Source of the DNA: Pirellulales bacterium | Lineage (GTDB): Bacteria; Planctomycetota; Planctomycetia; Pirellulales; Lacipirellulaceae | Direction of reading: 5' to 3' | DNA: 56,369 nt | Assembly: GCA_020847515.1 (NCBI GenBank) | Contig: JADLBW010000098.1 | Coordinates: forward strand, 1 to 56,369 | Part shown: piece by piece, positions 1 to 6,994 of the stretch | Layout: each line of letters begins with the position of its first letter | Position numbering within the stretch: position 1 is the stretch's first letter | The notes under the pieces: model-generated | Database searches by the model: none | What the model was told of the DNA's origin: nothing | The model's input: the letters and a program-made list of their open reading frames with translations, nothing else | Translations under genes and position numbers: made by a program

Positions 1-185
1 CGGAACTTCGTGAAACTTTGACGACGATTCCTCGGACAACGAACACCTCCGTGACAAGAGAGACAAGGCATCCTTGCTCTCCAGTACGGAGATGAGTGGC
101 TATTAGTTCAGTACTTGGATAGGCTCTAAGCCATGCCGAGAAGCTGGCGGCCAAGTACGGCGCGCAGTTAGAACGCGCTGGGTAA
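1..185. other. Left edge, no intact gene; fragment of phage-like coding sequence
   Basis: All frames are interrupted in the first 120 bases. From about 132 to 182 the plus strand reads as a plausible peptide (HAEKLAAKYGAQLERAG) that stops at TAA 183-185. The frame one base on continues it sensibly (GKQASEGSGKQSAPSS) to about 228, and the frame of the downstream gene then resumes. This fits two compensating one-base indels in the 5' part of the next gene, either real decay or assembly error at a contig edge. Confidence 0.4.
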
Positions 186-1406
186 ACAGGCGAGCGAGGG
201 TTCCGGCAAACAATCGGCGCCGTCGTCGATCTAACCCGCGTTGTCGATATCCTCTCGCGTTCGTTCCAAGAGGCGGAGAGTCGGGCCCAAGGCGCAGCCG
301 ACGCCGTACTAAACTCGCCCGGAAGCGCCGGCGAAATGCAGCAGATGGGCGCCGAGAATTTCGCCCGCAACGCCGCTACCGCCCGGGCGCTGGTCCGCAG
401 CGGCGCCGTCGCGCCCGGCAACCTGGGGCAAGCGTTCGACATTGCGACGAACCTGGCAAACGCGGGATTCAATGAGGCCGAAACGCAATTCCTGGTCAAC
501 GAGGTTGCCGGGGGCAAGATTGTGTCGGCGCAAAATCTCGAGCCGCTAGGGGGTGCTCTGCGCAAGTTCCAGAACGCATTTAACAACCAGGCCGGCACGC
601 TGCCGCAGGTCATGGATAAGGTGCTCGTGGCGGCTGGCGAAACGCAGGCCAACGCGACGGCGACCGTAACCGAGGTACTCAAATTCGCCGGATTGGCAGC
701 CAATGCAGGCGTCTCTGCCAATCAGACGCTTGCCGCGTTTGTGGGCGTGGAGCAGCGGGCGCCGAATGCAGAAGCGGCATCGGAGCGGCTGAAATCATTT
801 TTCTCTCAAGTCAACGCCCGGCAGTTGGCCAAAGGCGACCTATTTGGCACGCTCGCCAATGTCGAGGCGCTGGTTGCGAAGGCGGGCGGCAATGCATACC
901 GCGTCCTGGGCGACGCAGGCGCGGTACAAGGTTACTTGGACCTAATCAATTCCCGCAATGTCGTCGCAGCACAGGCCGCAGCCATTGGGGCGTCTGGCGG
1001 CGCGTTGAGCTCTCGGCAGGGCGCCCTTAATATCGACCCTAGCTTAGCTGCGGCTGTTGCACGATCTTCCGAAGAGGGCGGCCTGGCGGTCACTACCGAA
1101 GAAACCGAAACCGTACGCGAGAACCTGTTCGACGCCGCTCGCGCTGCGTTCCATCGTCGCGACTTGGCAAAGGGACGCAGTCCGCTCACCCGCTGGGCGC
1201 TTGGCGTGTTTGAGAACACGCTAGACGCGCTGGGAATGGAAAACATGGTCATCGAAAACGCCGCGGCGCTCGGTAGACGAGATCCAAGTTTCTTCAGCGA
1301 TGCGCAGACGCAAGGCCGCATAGAAACCGACCTCGGCCGCATCGCCAACGGCATCGACACCGTGAAGAGCCAGCAACGGCAACGGGCCGCAACCCGGCAG
1401 GAGTAA
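186..1406 (+). CDS. Phage-like structural protein (possible tail tape-measure fragment), 5' end damaged
   Basis: The frame is open from 186 to the TAA at 1404-1406. The first ATG is at 336, and no ATG, GTG or TTG lies between 186 and 336, so the true start is upstream and lost through frame breaks. The protein is rich in Ala, Asn, Gln and Gly, with long helical stretches and no signal peptide or catalytic motif. This composition, and the small genes that follow at 8-110 bp, resemble the tail region of a temperate phage; tape-measure or tail-assembly protein is an inference from composition and context. The C-terminus is charged and helical (about the last 50 residues). An integrase 1.7 kb downstream supports a prophage or integrative-element setting. 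Confidence 0.5.
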   Translation, partial: TGERGFRQTIGAVVDLTRVVDILSRSFQEAESRAQGAADAVLNSPGSAGEMQQMGAENFARNAATARALVRSGAVAPGNLGQAFDIATNLANAGFNEAETQFLVNEVAGGKIVSAQNLEPLGGALRKFQNAFNNQAGTLPQVMDKVLVAAGETQANATATVTEVLKFAGLAANAGVSANQTLAAFVGVEQRAPNAEAASERLKSFFSQVNARQLAKGDLFGTLANVEALVAKAGGNAYRVLGDAGAVQGYLDLINSRNVVAAQAAAIGASGGALSSRQGALNIDPSLAAAVARSSEEGGLAVTTEETETVRENLFDAARAAFHRRDLAKGRSPLTRWALGVFENTLDALGMENMVIENAAALGRRDPSFFSDAQTQGRIETDLGRIANGIDTVKSQQRQRAATRQE

Positions 1407-1413
1407 CGAAACC

Positions 1414-1620
1414 ATGCGATACAGCCTCACCTTAAAAAGCGCCGAGGGCGACGTCGCCCATTGCGGACCCATCGAACCGGCCGAGGCGCCGCTGCCGGGC
1501 GACGTGCTGGACTTCGGCGACGGCGCGCGGCATGTCGTCACGCATCGGACGTTCCGGCTGCAAGGGGATGGCGGTTTTGACGTTACCGCGCACTATTTCT
1601 CGCTGGCCGCCGACAACTGA
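1414..1620 (+). CDS. Small hypothetical protein (68 aa) of the phage-like module
   Basis: The ATG at 1414 has an AGGAG about 10 bases upstream, inside the stop region of the preceding gene, so the two are translationally close. The 68-residue product has a beta-rich pattern (RYSLTLKSAEGDV at the start, DVTAHYFSLA near the end) and a central PLPGDVLDFG stretch like the loop of small phage head-tail or baseplate proteins. I do not recognise the family. It has no signal peptide or membrane segment. Position between a tape-measure-like gene and a second beta-rich gene suggests a structural or accessory virion role; this is inference only. Confidence 0.5.
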   Translation: MRYSLTLKSAEGDVAHCGPIEPAEAPLPGDVLDFGDGARHVVTHRTFRLQGDGGFDVTAHYFSLAADN

Positions 1621-1730
1621 ACGCGACGTTGCCCCGCTCGTGCGTTGCAAGCGGCTCATGCGACCTGGGAGTCGGATTCTGCGGCGTCGCGTGTACGGGG
1701 CGTGTAGGCGTTTATGCGAAGGACCTGAAA

Positions 1731-2240
1731 ATGCACATTCCCTTATCCAGTTTTTACCTGCTCGACGGCACGCCGCTGGGCAAGTTCGTTGACGGCGCCT
1801 TGGCGACGCCTGGCGTTCACGCCGACGGCTCGATTCGCTGGAACAACCACGCCGCGCCCACGGCCATCGCCGCGACGATCGTTTGCCCGCGTGGCAACTA
1901 CGTCGGCTGCTTGGTTGAACTGCTGGCCGGCAAGAGCGGGGCGACGCTGGCCGACGCCGCGACGTTCGACGTAGGCATCTACCGCCGCGACCAGGGCGAC
2001 GCGTACGACGCCGGCGCCGACATTGGCGGGACGACCGGCGCGATGGATGGCGCCGCGACGGCCAAGACGCTGCAGCGGGTGACGCTCACAACCAATTGGG
2101 ACAACGACCTAACCGAAAGCACCCGGGCGCTGCTGGTGACGATCAAGCCGACGGCCGGCACATTGGAGACCGACGGCGTTTCGCTATTCCGCGTGCAACT
2201 GACGCCGGGGCATCCCCCGGCGCTACGCGTGTTCGCGTAG
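1731..2240 (+). CDS. Hypothetical beta-rich phage-like protein (169 aa)
   Basis: The start at 1731 is chosen because AAGGA lies about 10 bases upstream; the frame is open back to 1629 but has no better ribosome site. The product is rich in Ala, Thr, Gly and Asp with alternating beta-type segments and no cysteine-based motif or signal peptide. It begins MHIPLSSFYLLDGTPLGKF and ends PPALRVFA. Such sequences are common in phage tail-fibre, baseplate or capsid-decoration proteins, but no named family is recognised. A palindrome at 2276-2294 just after its stop could end transcription. Confidence 0.5.
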   Translation: MHIPLSSFYLLDGTPLGKFVDGALATPGVHADGSIRWNNHAAPTAIAATIVCPRGNYVGCLVELLAGKSGATLADAATFDVGIYRRDQGDAYDAGADIGGTTGAMDGAATAKTLQRVTLTTNWDNDLTESTRALLVTIKPTAGTLETDGVSLFRVQLTPGHPPALRVFA

Positions 2241-2275
2241 GGGCGTGCTAGCGGCTCTGGAGCGATGGGCAGTCC

Positions 2276-2294
2276 ACTCTGGAGATTCCAGAGT
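2276..2294. repeat. Palindrome, 8-bp arms, 3-base loop
   Basis: ACTCTGGA and TCCAGAGT flank GAT. It lies 36 bases after the stop of the preceding phage-like gene. No T-run follows, so it may be an operator or a weak terminator. Confidence 0.5.
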
Positions 2295-2355
2295 CGAAGG
2301 CACACGACCAAGCGGCCGCCGCCGTCAACGTGGCCGTCAACTGGAAACGGTTAAC

Positions 2356-2374
2356 ACTCACAACGGTTGTGAGT
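2356..2374. repeat. Interrupted palindrome ACTCACAAC-G-GTTGTGAGT
   Basis: Nine-base arms around a single G. It shares the core CAACGGTTG with the second palindrome at 2401-2423, with centres 47 bases apart. This is the look of paired protein-binding sites. Confidence 0.55.
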
Positions 2375-2400
2375 TGAGGAGCCCGACGGGCGCAAGCCGG

Positions 2401-2423
2401 CAGGTTGCAACGGTTGCAACCTG
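2401..2423. repeat. Interrupted palindrome, 11-bp arms around one G
   Basis: CAGGTTGCAAC is followed by G and then its exact reverse complement. Core CAACGGTTG is identical to the core of the palindrome at 2356-2374. Possible operator pair of the mobile element. Confidence 0.55.
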
Positions 2424-2526
2424 AACACCCTCCGCTAGCAAGCTTGAAATTGAGGGCGGCGGGGCGGTATGATGCGGACGCTAAAGCCTCTCGGGGCACG
2501 TAGAACAGTGCTAAAGAAACGTAGAA

Positions 2527-2620
2527 AAAGAGTGCGTCGCTGCGCGGGTTCGGGCCAGCCGCAAGGCCCCCGGGTGGTTCTACGCCACCTAGCAGAGCCA
2601 ACGCAGCGACGCACTTTCTT
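2527..2620. repeat. Clover-leaf-like inverted repeat, 14-bp outer stem
   Basis: Perfect outer arms at 2531-2544 (AGTGCGTCGCTGCG) and 2602-2615 enclose two further hairpins: GGGCC(8)GGCCC near 2552-2569 and GGTGG(7)CCACC near 2574-2589. The outer arms extend imperfectly into A-rich and T-rich flanks (TTCTTTT after the right arm). Apparent ORFs crossing this element on both strands are by-products of the palindrome. It ends 40 bp before the gene at 2660. It could be a terminator, an attachment or replication structure, or a REP-like element. Confidence 0.55.
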
Positions 2621-2659
2621 TTGCGCGCTCATTCTGGGCGTGCGGAAAGGCCATCTCTC

Positions 2660-3064
2660 ATGGCAACGGGTAGTACGCTGTCGGTTCGTCCCCCTCGCCC
2701 GCACCTCGTTCGCGCGATTGAAGCACCGCGGCGGCTGGTTAGCTGCCGCCCGGACGGCGAGATCATCCAGGAGATTCAGCGGGGCGACGAGCTGCGCGCC
2801 CTTGGCGACTTCGAGAATGCATGGACTTCCTACACGCTGGCCCTGCGGATCTGGCTACGGCTGCAATTCTTGGCCGTGTCCGGGCGGGAGGACGGGACCG
2901 GCGACGTCTACGCGCTAGCCCAAAAACTGCGATCCTCGCTGGCGATCGACACCTGGACGTATGACGCGCTCAAGCTGATTTTGCGTCGCCCCGCGCCCGT
3001 GTCGTGGCTGACGGTCGATATCGCGGCAGGGCTCATAAAGGGGCTGTGCCGCGTTGATTCGTAG
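2660..3064 (+). CDS. Hypothetical protein with a TPR-like helical segment (134 aa)
   Basis: The ATG at 2660 has GGAAAGG about 9 bases upstream, which is why it is preferred over the open frame back to 2621. Residues about 55-75 (GDELRALGDFENAWTSYTLA) resemble a tetratricopeptide helix pair, the only recognisable feature. No signal peptide, membrane helix or catalytic motif is seen. It sits between the clover-leaf inverted repeat and a GC-rich terminator upstream of the integrase, so it seems to be its own transcription unit in the mobile element. Function unknown. Confidence 0.5.
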   Translation: MATGSTLSVRPPRPHLVRAIEAPRRLVSCRPDGEIIQEIQRGDELRALGDFENAWTSYTLALRIWLRLQFLAVSGREDGTGDVYALAQKLRSSLAIDTWTYDALKLILRRPAPVSWLTVDIAAGLIKGLCRVDS

Positions 3065-3070
3065 TTCACC

Positions 3071-3107
3071 CCCCGCCCCCCGCGCGGGCAACCGCGCGGG
3101 GGCGGGG
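3071..3107 (+). terminator. GC-rich stem-loop with GCAA tetraloop
   Basis: A 16-bp stem with one bulged C closes a GCAA tetraloop at 3088-3091. It begins seven bases after the stop of the preceding gene and is followed by TTCCATTTCTT, so it is a good candidate intrinsic terminator that separates that gene from the integrase. Confidence 0.7.
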
Positions 3108-3136
3108 TTCCATTTCTTCAACCAAGGGGAGCAATT

Positions 3137-4387
3137 ATGCAGGAAATCAAAGTGCACGTCGTGAAGTATCCCGACCGGCAAAACCTGATGCTTCGCTACC
3201 GCTGCCCGCTCACCGGGCGGCATAAGGCGAAGTCGGCCGGCACGGCCAGCGAGAAGAAGGCGCTTAAGGCGGCGGGCGAGTGGGAGGAAGCCTTAAACAG
3301 TGGACGCTATGCCGCGCCGTCCCGCGTCACTTGGGGGGCGTTTCGCGAGAAGTATGAAACCGAAGTTCTTGCAGGACTGGCGCCCGCGACCCAGCACAAG
3401 ACCGGTTATATGCTGGACGTGCTGGAGCGCATCTTGAAGCCTGAGCGCGTCCGCGATATCACCGCGGCGCGGCTCAGTCACCTGCAAGCCGAACTGCGGA
3501 AGGGGCAGAAGCTCAAGGGCCGAGCTCGGCGACCGTGCTCGCCAGCGACCGTTGACGGCTACCTGCGGACGATACGGGCCGTGCTCGCCCTGGCCGTTGA
3601 GTGGGGCTACCTGCCGGCCATGCCCAAGGTGCGGAGCGAGAAGCGGTCCGACGCAGCCAGTAAGGCCAAGGGGCGGGCGTTGTGCGGCGAGGAATTCGAT
3701 AAGATGCTGGCCGCGGTCCCGCGAGTCTTGAAGGCCCGACCAAACACGCTCGGCGTCGACGTGGTGACGCCGTGGCGGCACTACCTCCAAGGGCTGTGGC
3801 TCAGCGGTCTGCGGCTGGGCGAATCGCTACGGCTCTATTGGAACCGCGAGGATAGCCCCTCGGCCGACTACCTGGAAATCGACCTGATGAGCTACAAGCG
3901 GCCGATGCTGGTAATTCCAGCCGGGAGCCACAAGGGCAAGCGGGACGTGCTACTGCCGATCACCCCGGACTTTGCGGAGTTTTTGGAGGCGGTCCCGGCG
4001 ACGCAGCGCCGAGGCCCGGTATTCAATCCCGAACCGCTGCGGCGCCACGAAGGCCGGGAGCGGCGGCAAGAGCGGGTATCGAACACCATCGCAGCTATTG
4101 GCCGGGCGGCCGGCGTCGTGGTGAACGACAGCGGCAAATGCGCGTCGGCACACGACCTGCGCCGTAGCTTTGCTAAGCGGTGGGCTGGTAGAGTAATGCC
4201 ACACTGCTTGATGCAATTGATGCGGCATCGGGAGATAGCAACGACCATGGCCTACTATGCTGGCCGGGACGCCGAGGCGGTTGCCGATCAAGTTTGGGGC
4301 CTTTTGGGTAACAATTTGGGTAACACGGCCCCAAATGAGGCGTTCGGCCAAGCAGAGGCAGTTGCCATAAGTACTGATCCCGAATAG
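3137..4387 (+). CDS. Tyrosine recombinase / phage integrase
   Basis: A site-specific recombinase that would integrate and excise the mobile element. The 416-residue protein has an N-terminal arm and SAM-like core-binding region (about 60-160) and a C-terminal catalytic domain. The expected residues can be placed by eye: Arg226 in GLRLGE, Lys near HKGKRD (about 266), His339 and Arg342 in AHDLRRSF, His364 in LMRHRE, and the nucleophile Tyr373 or Tyr374 in TMAYYAG. The start is supported by AAGGGGAG just upstream. The gene ends 15 bp before a tRNA gene on the same strand, which suggests tRNA-targeted integration. The catalytic set looks complete, so the enzyme may be active although the neighbouring structural genes look degraded. 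Confidence 0.9.
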   Translation: MQEIKVHVVKYPDRQNLMLRYRCPLTGRHKAKSAGTASEKKALKAAGEWEEALNSGRYAAPSRVTWGAFREKYETEVLAGLAPATQHKTGYMLDVLERILKPERVRDITAARLSHLQAELRKGQKLKGRARRPCSPATVDGYLRTIRAVLALAVEWGYLPAMPKVRSEKRSDAASKAKGRALCGEEFDKMLAAVPRVLKARPNTLGVDVVTPWRHYLQGLWLSGLRLGESLRLYWNREDSPSADYLEIDLMSYKRPMLVIPAGSHKGKRDVLLPITPDFAEFLEAVPATQRRGPVFNPEPLRRHEGRERRQERVSNTIAAIGRAAGVVVNDSGKCASAHDLRRSFAKRWAGRVMPHCLMQLMRHREIATTMAYYAGRDAEAVADQVWGLLGNNLGNTAPNEAFGQAEAVAISTDPE

Positions 4388-4402
4388 GTTAAACGCTACT
4401 TC

Positions 4403-4475
<73 letters not shown>

Positions 4476-4511
4476 TTTTTCTTGACGCCAGGTGTACTCA
4501 CATGTAACCGT

Positions 4512-5060
4512 TCAGGCCGTGGGAAGCGGTGAGGACGCGGGTTGAGCGGCGGGCGCGCGTCCGGCGCGGCGGCGAAGAGGGGAAGGGGAAGGGGAAGGGG
4601 AGTGGGAAGGGGACGGCGCGCCTGCTGCCGGCAGGCGTCGATGGCCGGGAGGGTCGTCTCGACGAACCGGCTGCCGGCGGCGCTCTACGCGGCGAAGGAC
4701 GGTTTCCGCCAGTTCACCGCATGGCGGAGGGCGCGTTCGTTGCCGTTGTTGGTCGGCTCGACGCCTTCGACATCGAGGGCCCGTCCACAGCCAATCGCGA
4801 TGGTCGCGTAATTTCCGGCACATTCCGATGAACCGTCGGTTGCCGCTGACGATGCCGCACAGCAGCAGCAAGGCGTCGAATCTCGAGCGCGGATCTGCCC
4901 TCCTCAGCCGCTTCCGCCCAGGGCGGGTGAGCGTCACGGCTTGCTGGCGGGCCCACAGGCGGAATATGTCGCGCGTGGGCAGCATCAGATCGTAGCCGAG
5001 CCGTTTGGCCTGATTGTCGCTCGAATCGATCAGGGCTTGGAAGTCCCGCATCATGTAGCG
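4512..5060 (-). pseudogene. Decayed IS66-family transposase, C-terminal part
   Basis: Read on the minus strand, fragments in different frames match the C-terminal catalytic domain of IS66 (TnpC) transposases. MMRDFQALIDSSDNQAKRLG starts at 5054 and runs through SGNRRFIGMC. A frame change follows, giving VEGVEPTNNGNERALRHAV and NWRKPSFAA with a premature TAG, and then SAAGSRFVETTLPAIDACRQ in another frame before a low-complexity tail. At least two frameshifts and a stop make it inactive, and the N-terminal half, terminal repeats and the small tnpA/tnpB partners were not found. It lies directly beyond the tRNA, the usual place for insertion debris beside an island. Confidence 0.8.
4577..4612. 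repeat. Short GGGGAA tandem repeat
   Basis: About five near-perfect GGGGAA units lie inside the IS66 remnant. On the minus strand they would encode alternating Pro and Ser. Probably slippage within decayed DNA. Confidence 0.7.
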
Positions 5061-5163
5061 CGCCCCCGCTGCGAGCGAGGCGGGCCGATCGCGGAACTTA
5101 AAGGGATGCGCAGCGCGGCCGCCTATGCGCTGTAGGGAGGGGGCGCAAGCGCCAGCGGCGCCG

Positions 5164-5183
5164 GGTAGCTTTTTATCAACAAA
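5164..5183 (+). promoter_or_regulatory. Recurrent motif site a (GGTAGCTTTTTATCAACAAA)
   Basis: One of nine intergenic copies of a shared motif, consensus about GGTGGCTTTTTAnCAAnAAA. It lies 56 bp upstream of the pyrophosphatase ATG. The A/T block stands out from GC-rich surroundings and is partly palindromic (TTTTATCAACAAAA). Likely transcription-factor site or promoter element; function inferred from recurrence only. Confidence 0.55.
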
Positions 5184-5238
5184 AGGTTATGCTGATTCCG
5201 GTGTTAACGCCTTAGTTTTGAAGCGAGGGCCTGCCGCC

Positions 5239-5694
5239 ATGATCACGGTATTTGTTCAAAACGAAGCGGGGCGCGATTTGAAGCACGCCTATAACGAGAA
5301 GACGCTGGAGTACCTCGGCGTCCAGACTGTGTCGCGGCCTTATCCGTTTCCTTACGGATTCATCTTGAACACGACGAGCGAGGACGGCGACAACCTCGAC
5401 TGCTTCGTTATTACCGAACGCAAGCTGACGCGCGGTTCAACCATTACATGCGAGCCGGCGGCTCTGCTCGAGCAAATCGAAGACGGTCTGGCCGACCACA
5501 ACGTCCTGGCCGTCTTACCCGATGAGCCGGCGGAGATCGGTCCAGGAGTCGTCGATCGGCTCCGCTCCTTCATTAGGCACGTCTTCGATCACGTGCCAGG
5601 CAAGCAGATCGGCGTGGGACGGCTACTCGACAGGCAACATGCGCTCGACTTTATCGCCGCCCACGCTGACGCGAGCACGGTCGATACGGTGTAG
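5239..5694 (+). CDS. ppa: Inorganic pyrophosphatase (family I, divergent)
   Basis: Hydrolyses pyrophosphate to two phosphates in the cytoplasm, using Mg2+. The signature DGDNLDCFVI near residues 49-58 corresponds to the family I DGDPxD motif that carries catalytic aspartates, and SRPYPFPYGFI precedes it as in the family. At 151 residues it is shorter than the usual 170-180. By eye, the later DxK position reads DHN, so one expected active-site lysine may be replaced. The ATG at 5239 is chosen because homology starts there, although the frame is open back to 5125. Motif site a lies upstream. A convergent transporter gene ends 22 bp away. Confidence 0.8.
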   Translation: MITVFVQNEAGRDLKHAYNEKTLEYLGVQTVSRPYPFPYGFILNTTSEDGDNLDCFVITERKLTRGSTITCEPAALLEQIEDGLADHNVLAVLPDEPAEIGPGVVDRLRSFIRHVFDHVPGKQIGVGRLLDRQHALDFIAAHADASTVDTV

Positions 5695-5716
5695 CCCGTT
5701 AATGCGATCGACCGCC

Positions 5717-6796
5717 TCAGGTGGCCAGACTGTTGGCGTACGCCAGCAGGCCAATCGCCCCCAAGAGTACAAGGATACCGAGTCTCAGGGTATTGGCGGC
5801 CCGCGCGCTGACGCCCCTCCATTCGCCCGTGGCGAAGCCGATGGCCGACGCCACGATTAGCGCCATGCCGATGTTCACCCCCCAGCCGACGGTGGTTCCC
5901 AACTCGGCCTTTCCGGCGCGATCAAGATAGTAGGCTCCGATTCCGTAGGGAATCTGAGCTAAGACGTGCACCGCTCCCATCGAGCAGGCGATTAACAGGT
6001 CGCGCCCGGTTCCTGGGGCAAAGTAGTTCCGCCAGGCGCCGTTTCTGATCATTCCTCCGCCCATAAAAATGAACAGGGCGGTGATTCCCCCCCAGTACAT
6101 CGGCATCCAGCGGATGAGCGTCGCCTTCCAGTACAGTTGCTCCCCCATCGCCTGTTCCAGCGTCGCCGCGTAGTCATATCCGAGGTTGGCGCAGGAGCTG
6201 AGTCCGCCCGAGAGCAGGACCATCACTAGCCCGATCGCAAACATCGAGCCGGTGGGCTTGGGCACGGTCGACAGTTCGTCCTCGGGGCGAACGCCGTCTA
6301 AGCGCGGACGCGACAATTCTCGTTCTCGCAGGATCCCTGCCCAGCCTGCCAGCAGGGTTCCGACTAATAGCACTGCCAGGCCGCCGATGGTAACGGTCTT
6401 TGGCAGCGGTTCGACTTCCGCCCAGCGCCTTACCAGCGGCCATCCGGAGCCGATGGTAATGGTGATTCCCTTGATAATGGCGGCAGCCAAGGCCATGCCA
6501 AGAATGTTGAATCCGTAAGCGTACGTGATGGCGCCCAAGCCCCAGCCAAAGCCAAACGCAAAGATCAGAAGGTTCTGCCTCAGCCCCACGGCCCTAATAG
6601 CGTCGGTCCATCCGGGCAGCATCACTTGCACGGCGATCAGGGGCACCACGATCGTGGCGAAAAACATCGACAGCAGCGAGGTGTTCTCGACCGTGTAGCG
6701 CCGCATCACGCGATACTGCAGGCCAAAGGCCCCGCCGGCCACGGCGGCCAGTAAGATGTAGCCAAACCCCCACGCGATATTGGCGCGGTCGTACAT
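5717..6796 (-). CDS. RhaT-type sugar:proton symporter
   Basis: A polytopic inner-membrane protein of 359 residues with about ten hydrophobic segments, typical of the L-rhamnose/proton symporter (RhaT) family of the drug/metabolite transporter superfamily. Family-like stretches include FGFGWGLGAITYAYGFNILG in the third segment, and a Gly-Ser-Ser-Cys-Ala-Asn pattern (GGLSSCANLGYDYA) in the middle. A hydrophilic loop at about residues 155-180 divides the two halves. It is divergent from the first PSD1 gene, with motif site b between them. This suggests co-regulation of sugar uptake with the DUF1501/PSD1 pair. Substrate is not proven; rhamnose is only the family's best-known case. Confidence 0.8.
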   Translation of the reverse strand: MYDRANIAWGFGYILLAAVAGGAFGLQYRVMRRYTVENTSLLSMFFATIVVPLIAVQVMLPGWTDAIRAVGLRQNLLIFAFGFGWGLGAITYAYGFNILGMALAAAIIKGITITIGSGWPLVRRWAEVEPLPKTVTIGGLAVLLVGTLLAGWAGILRERELSRPRLDGVRPEDELSTVPKPTGSMFAIGLVMVLLSGGLSSCANLGYDYAATLEQAMGEQLYWKATLIRWMPMYWGGITALFIFMGGGMIRNGAWRNYFAPGTGRDLLIACSMGAVHVLAQIPYGIGAYYLDRAGKAELGTTVGWGVNIGMALIVASAIGFATGEWRGVSARAANTLRLGILVLLGAIGLLAYANSLAT

Positions 6797-6911
6797 GAGT
6801 GCTCCTGCGTGCGCCCCGTTTGCTGGTCCTTTAACGAAACTGCTGCAAGCCGCAACTATCCCTCAGCCGGGCAGATACTTCGCGAAAGATCGTAGATGAG
6901 GCGGAAAAGGA

Positions 6912-6931
6912 GGTTGACTTTTAGCGAGAAA
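6912..6931 (+). promoter_or_regulatory. Recurrent motif site b (GGTTGACTTTTAGCGAGAAA)
   Basis: Lies between the divergent RhaT-type gene (116 bp away) and the PSD1 gene (64 bp away). It matches the window-wide consensus with a weaker right half, GCGAGAAA in place of GCAANAAA. Confidence 0.5.
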
Positions 6932-6994
6932 TATCAAGATAATCGACTTAGCATTTAACGTCAATCGACACCACATCGGGCGGACTGCAGAGTG

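Noticed and set aside
2435..2918. Overlapping open frames on both strands across the clover-leaf inverted repeat
   Set aside because: They arise because the palindrome reads similarly on both strands; the peptides are Arg/Pro-rich and without ribosome sites.
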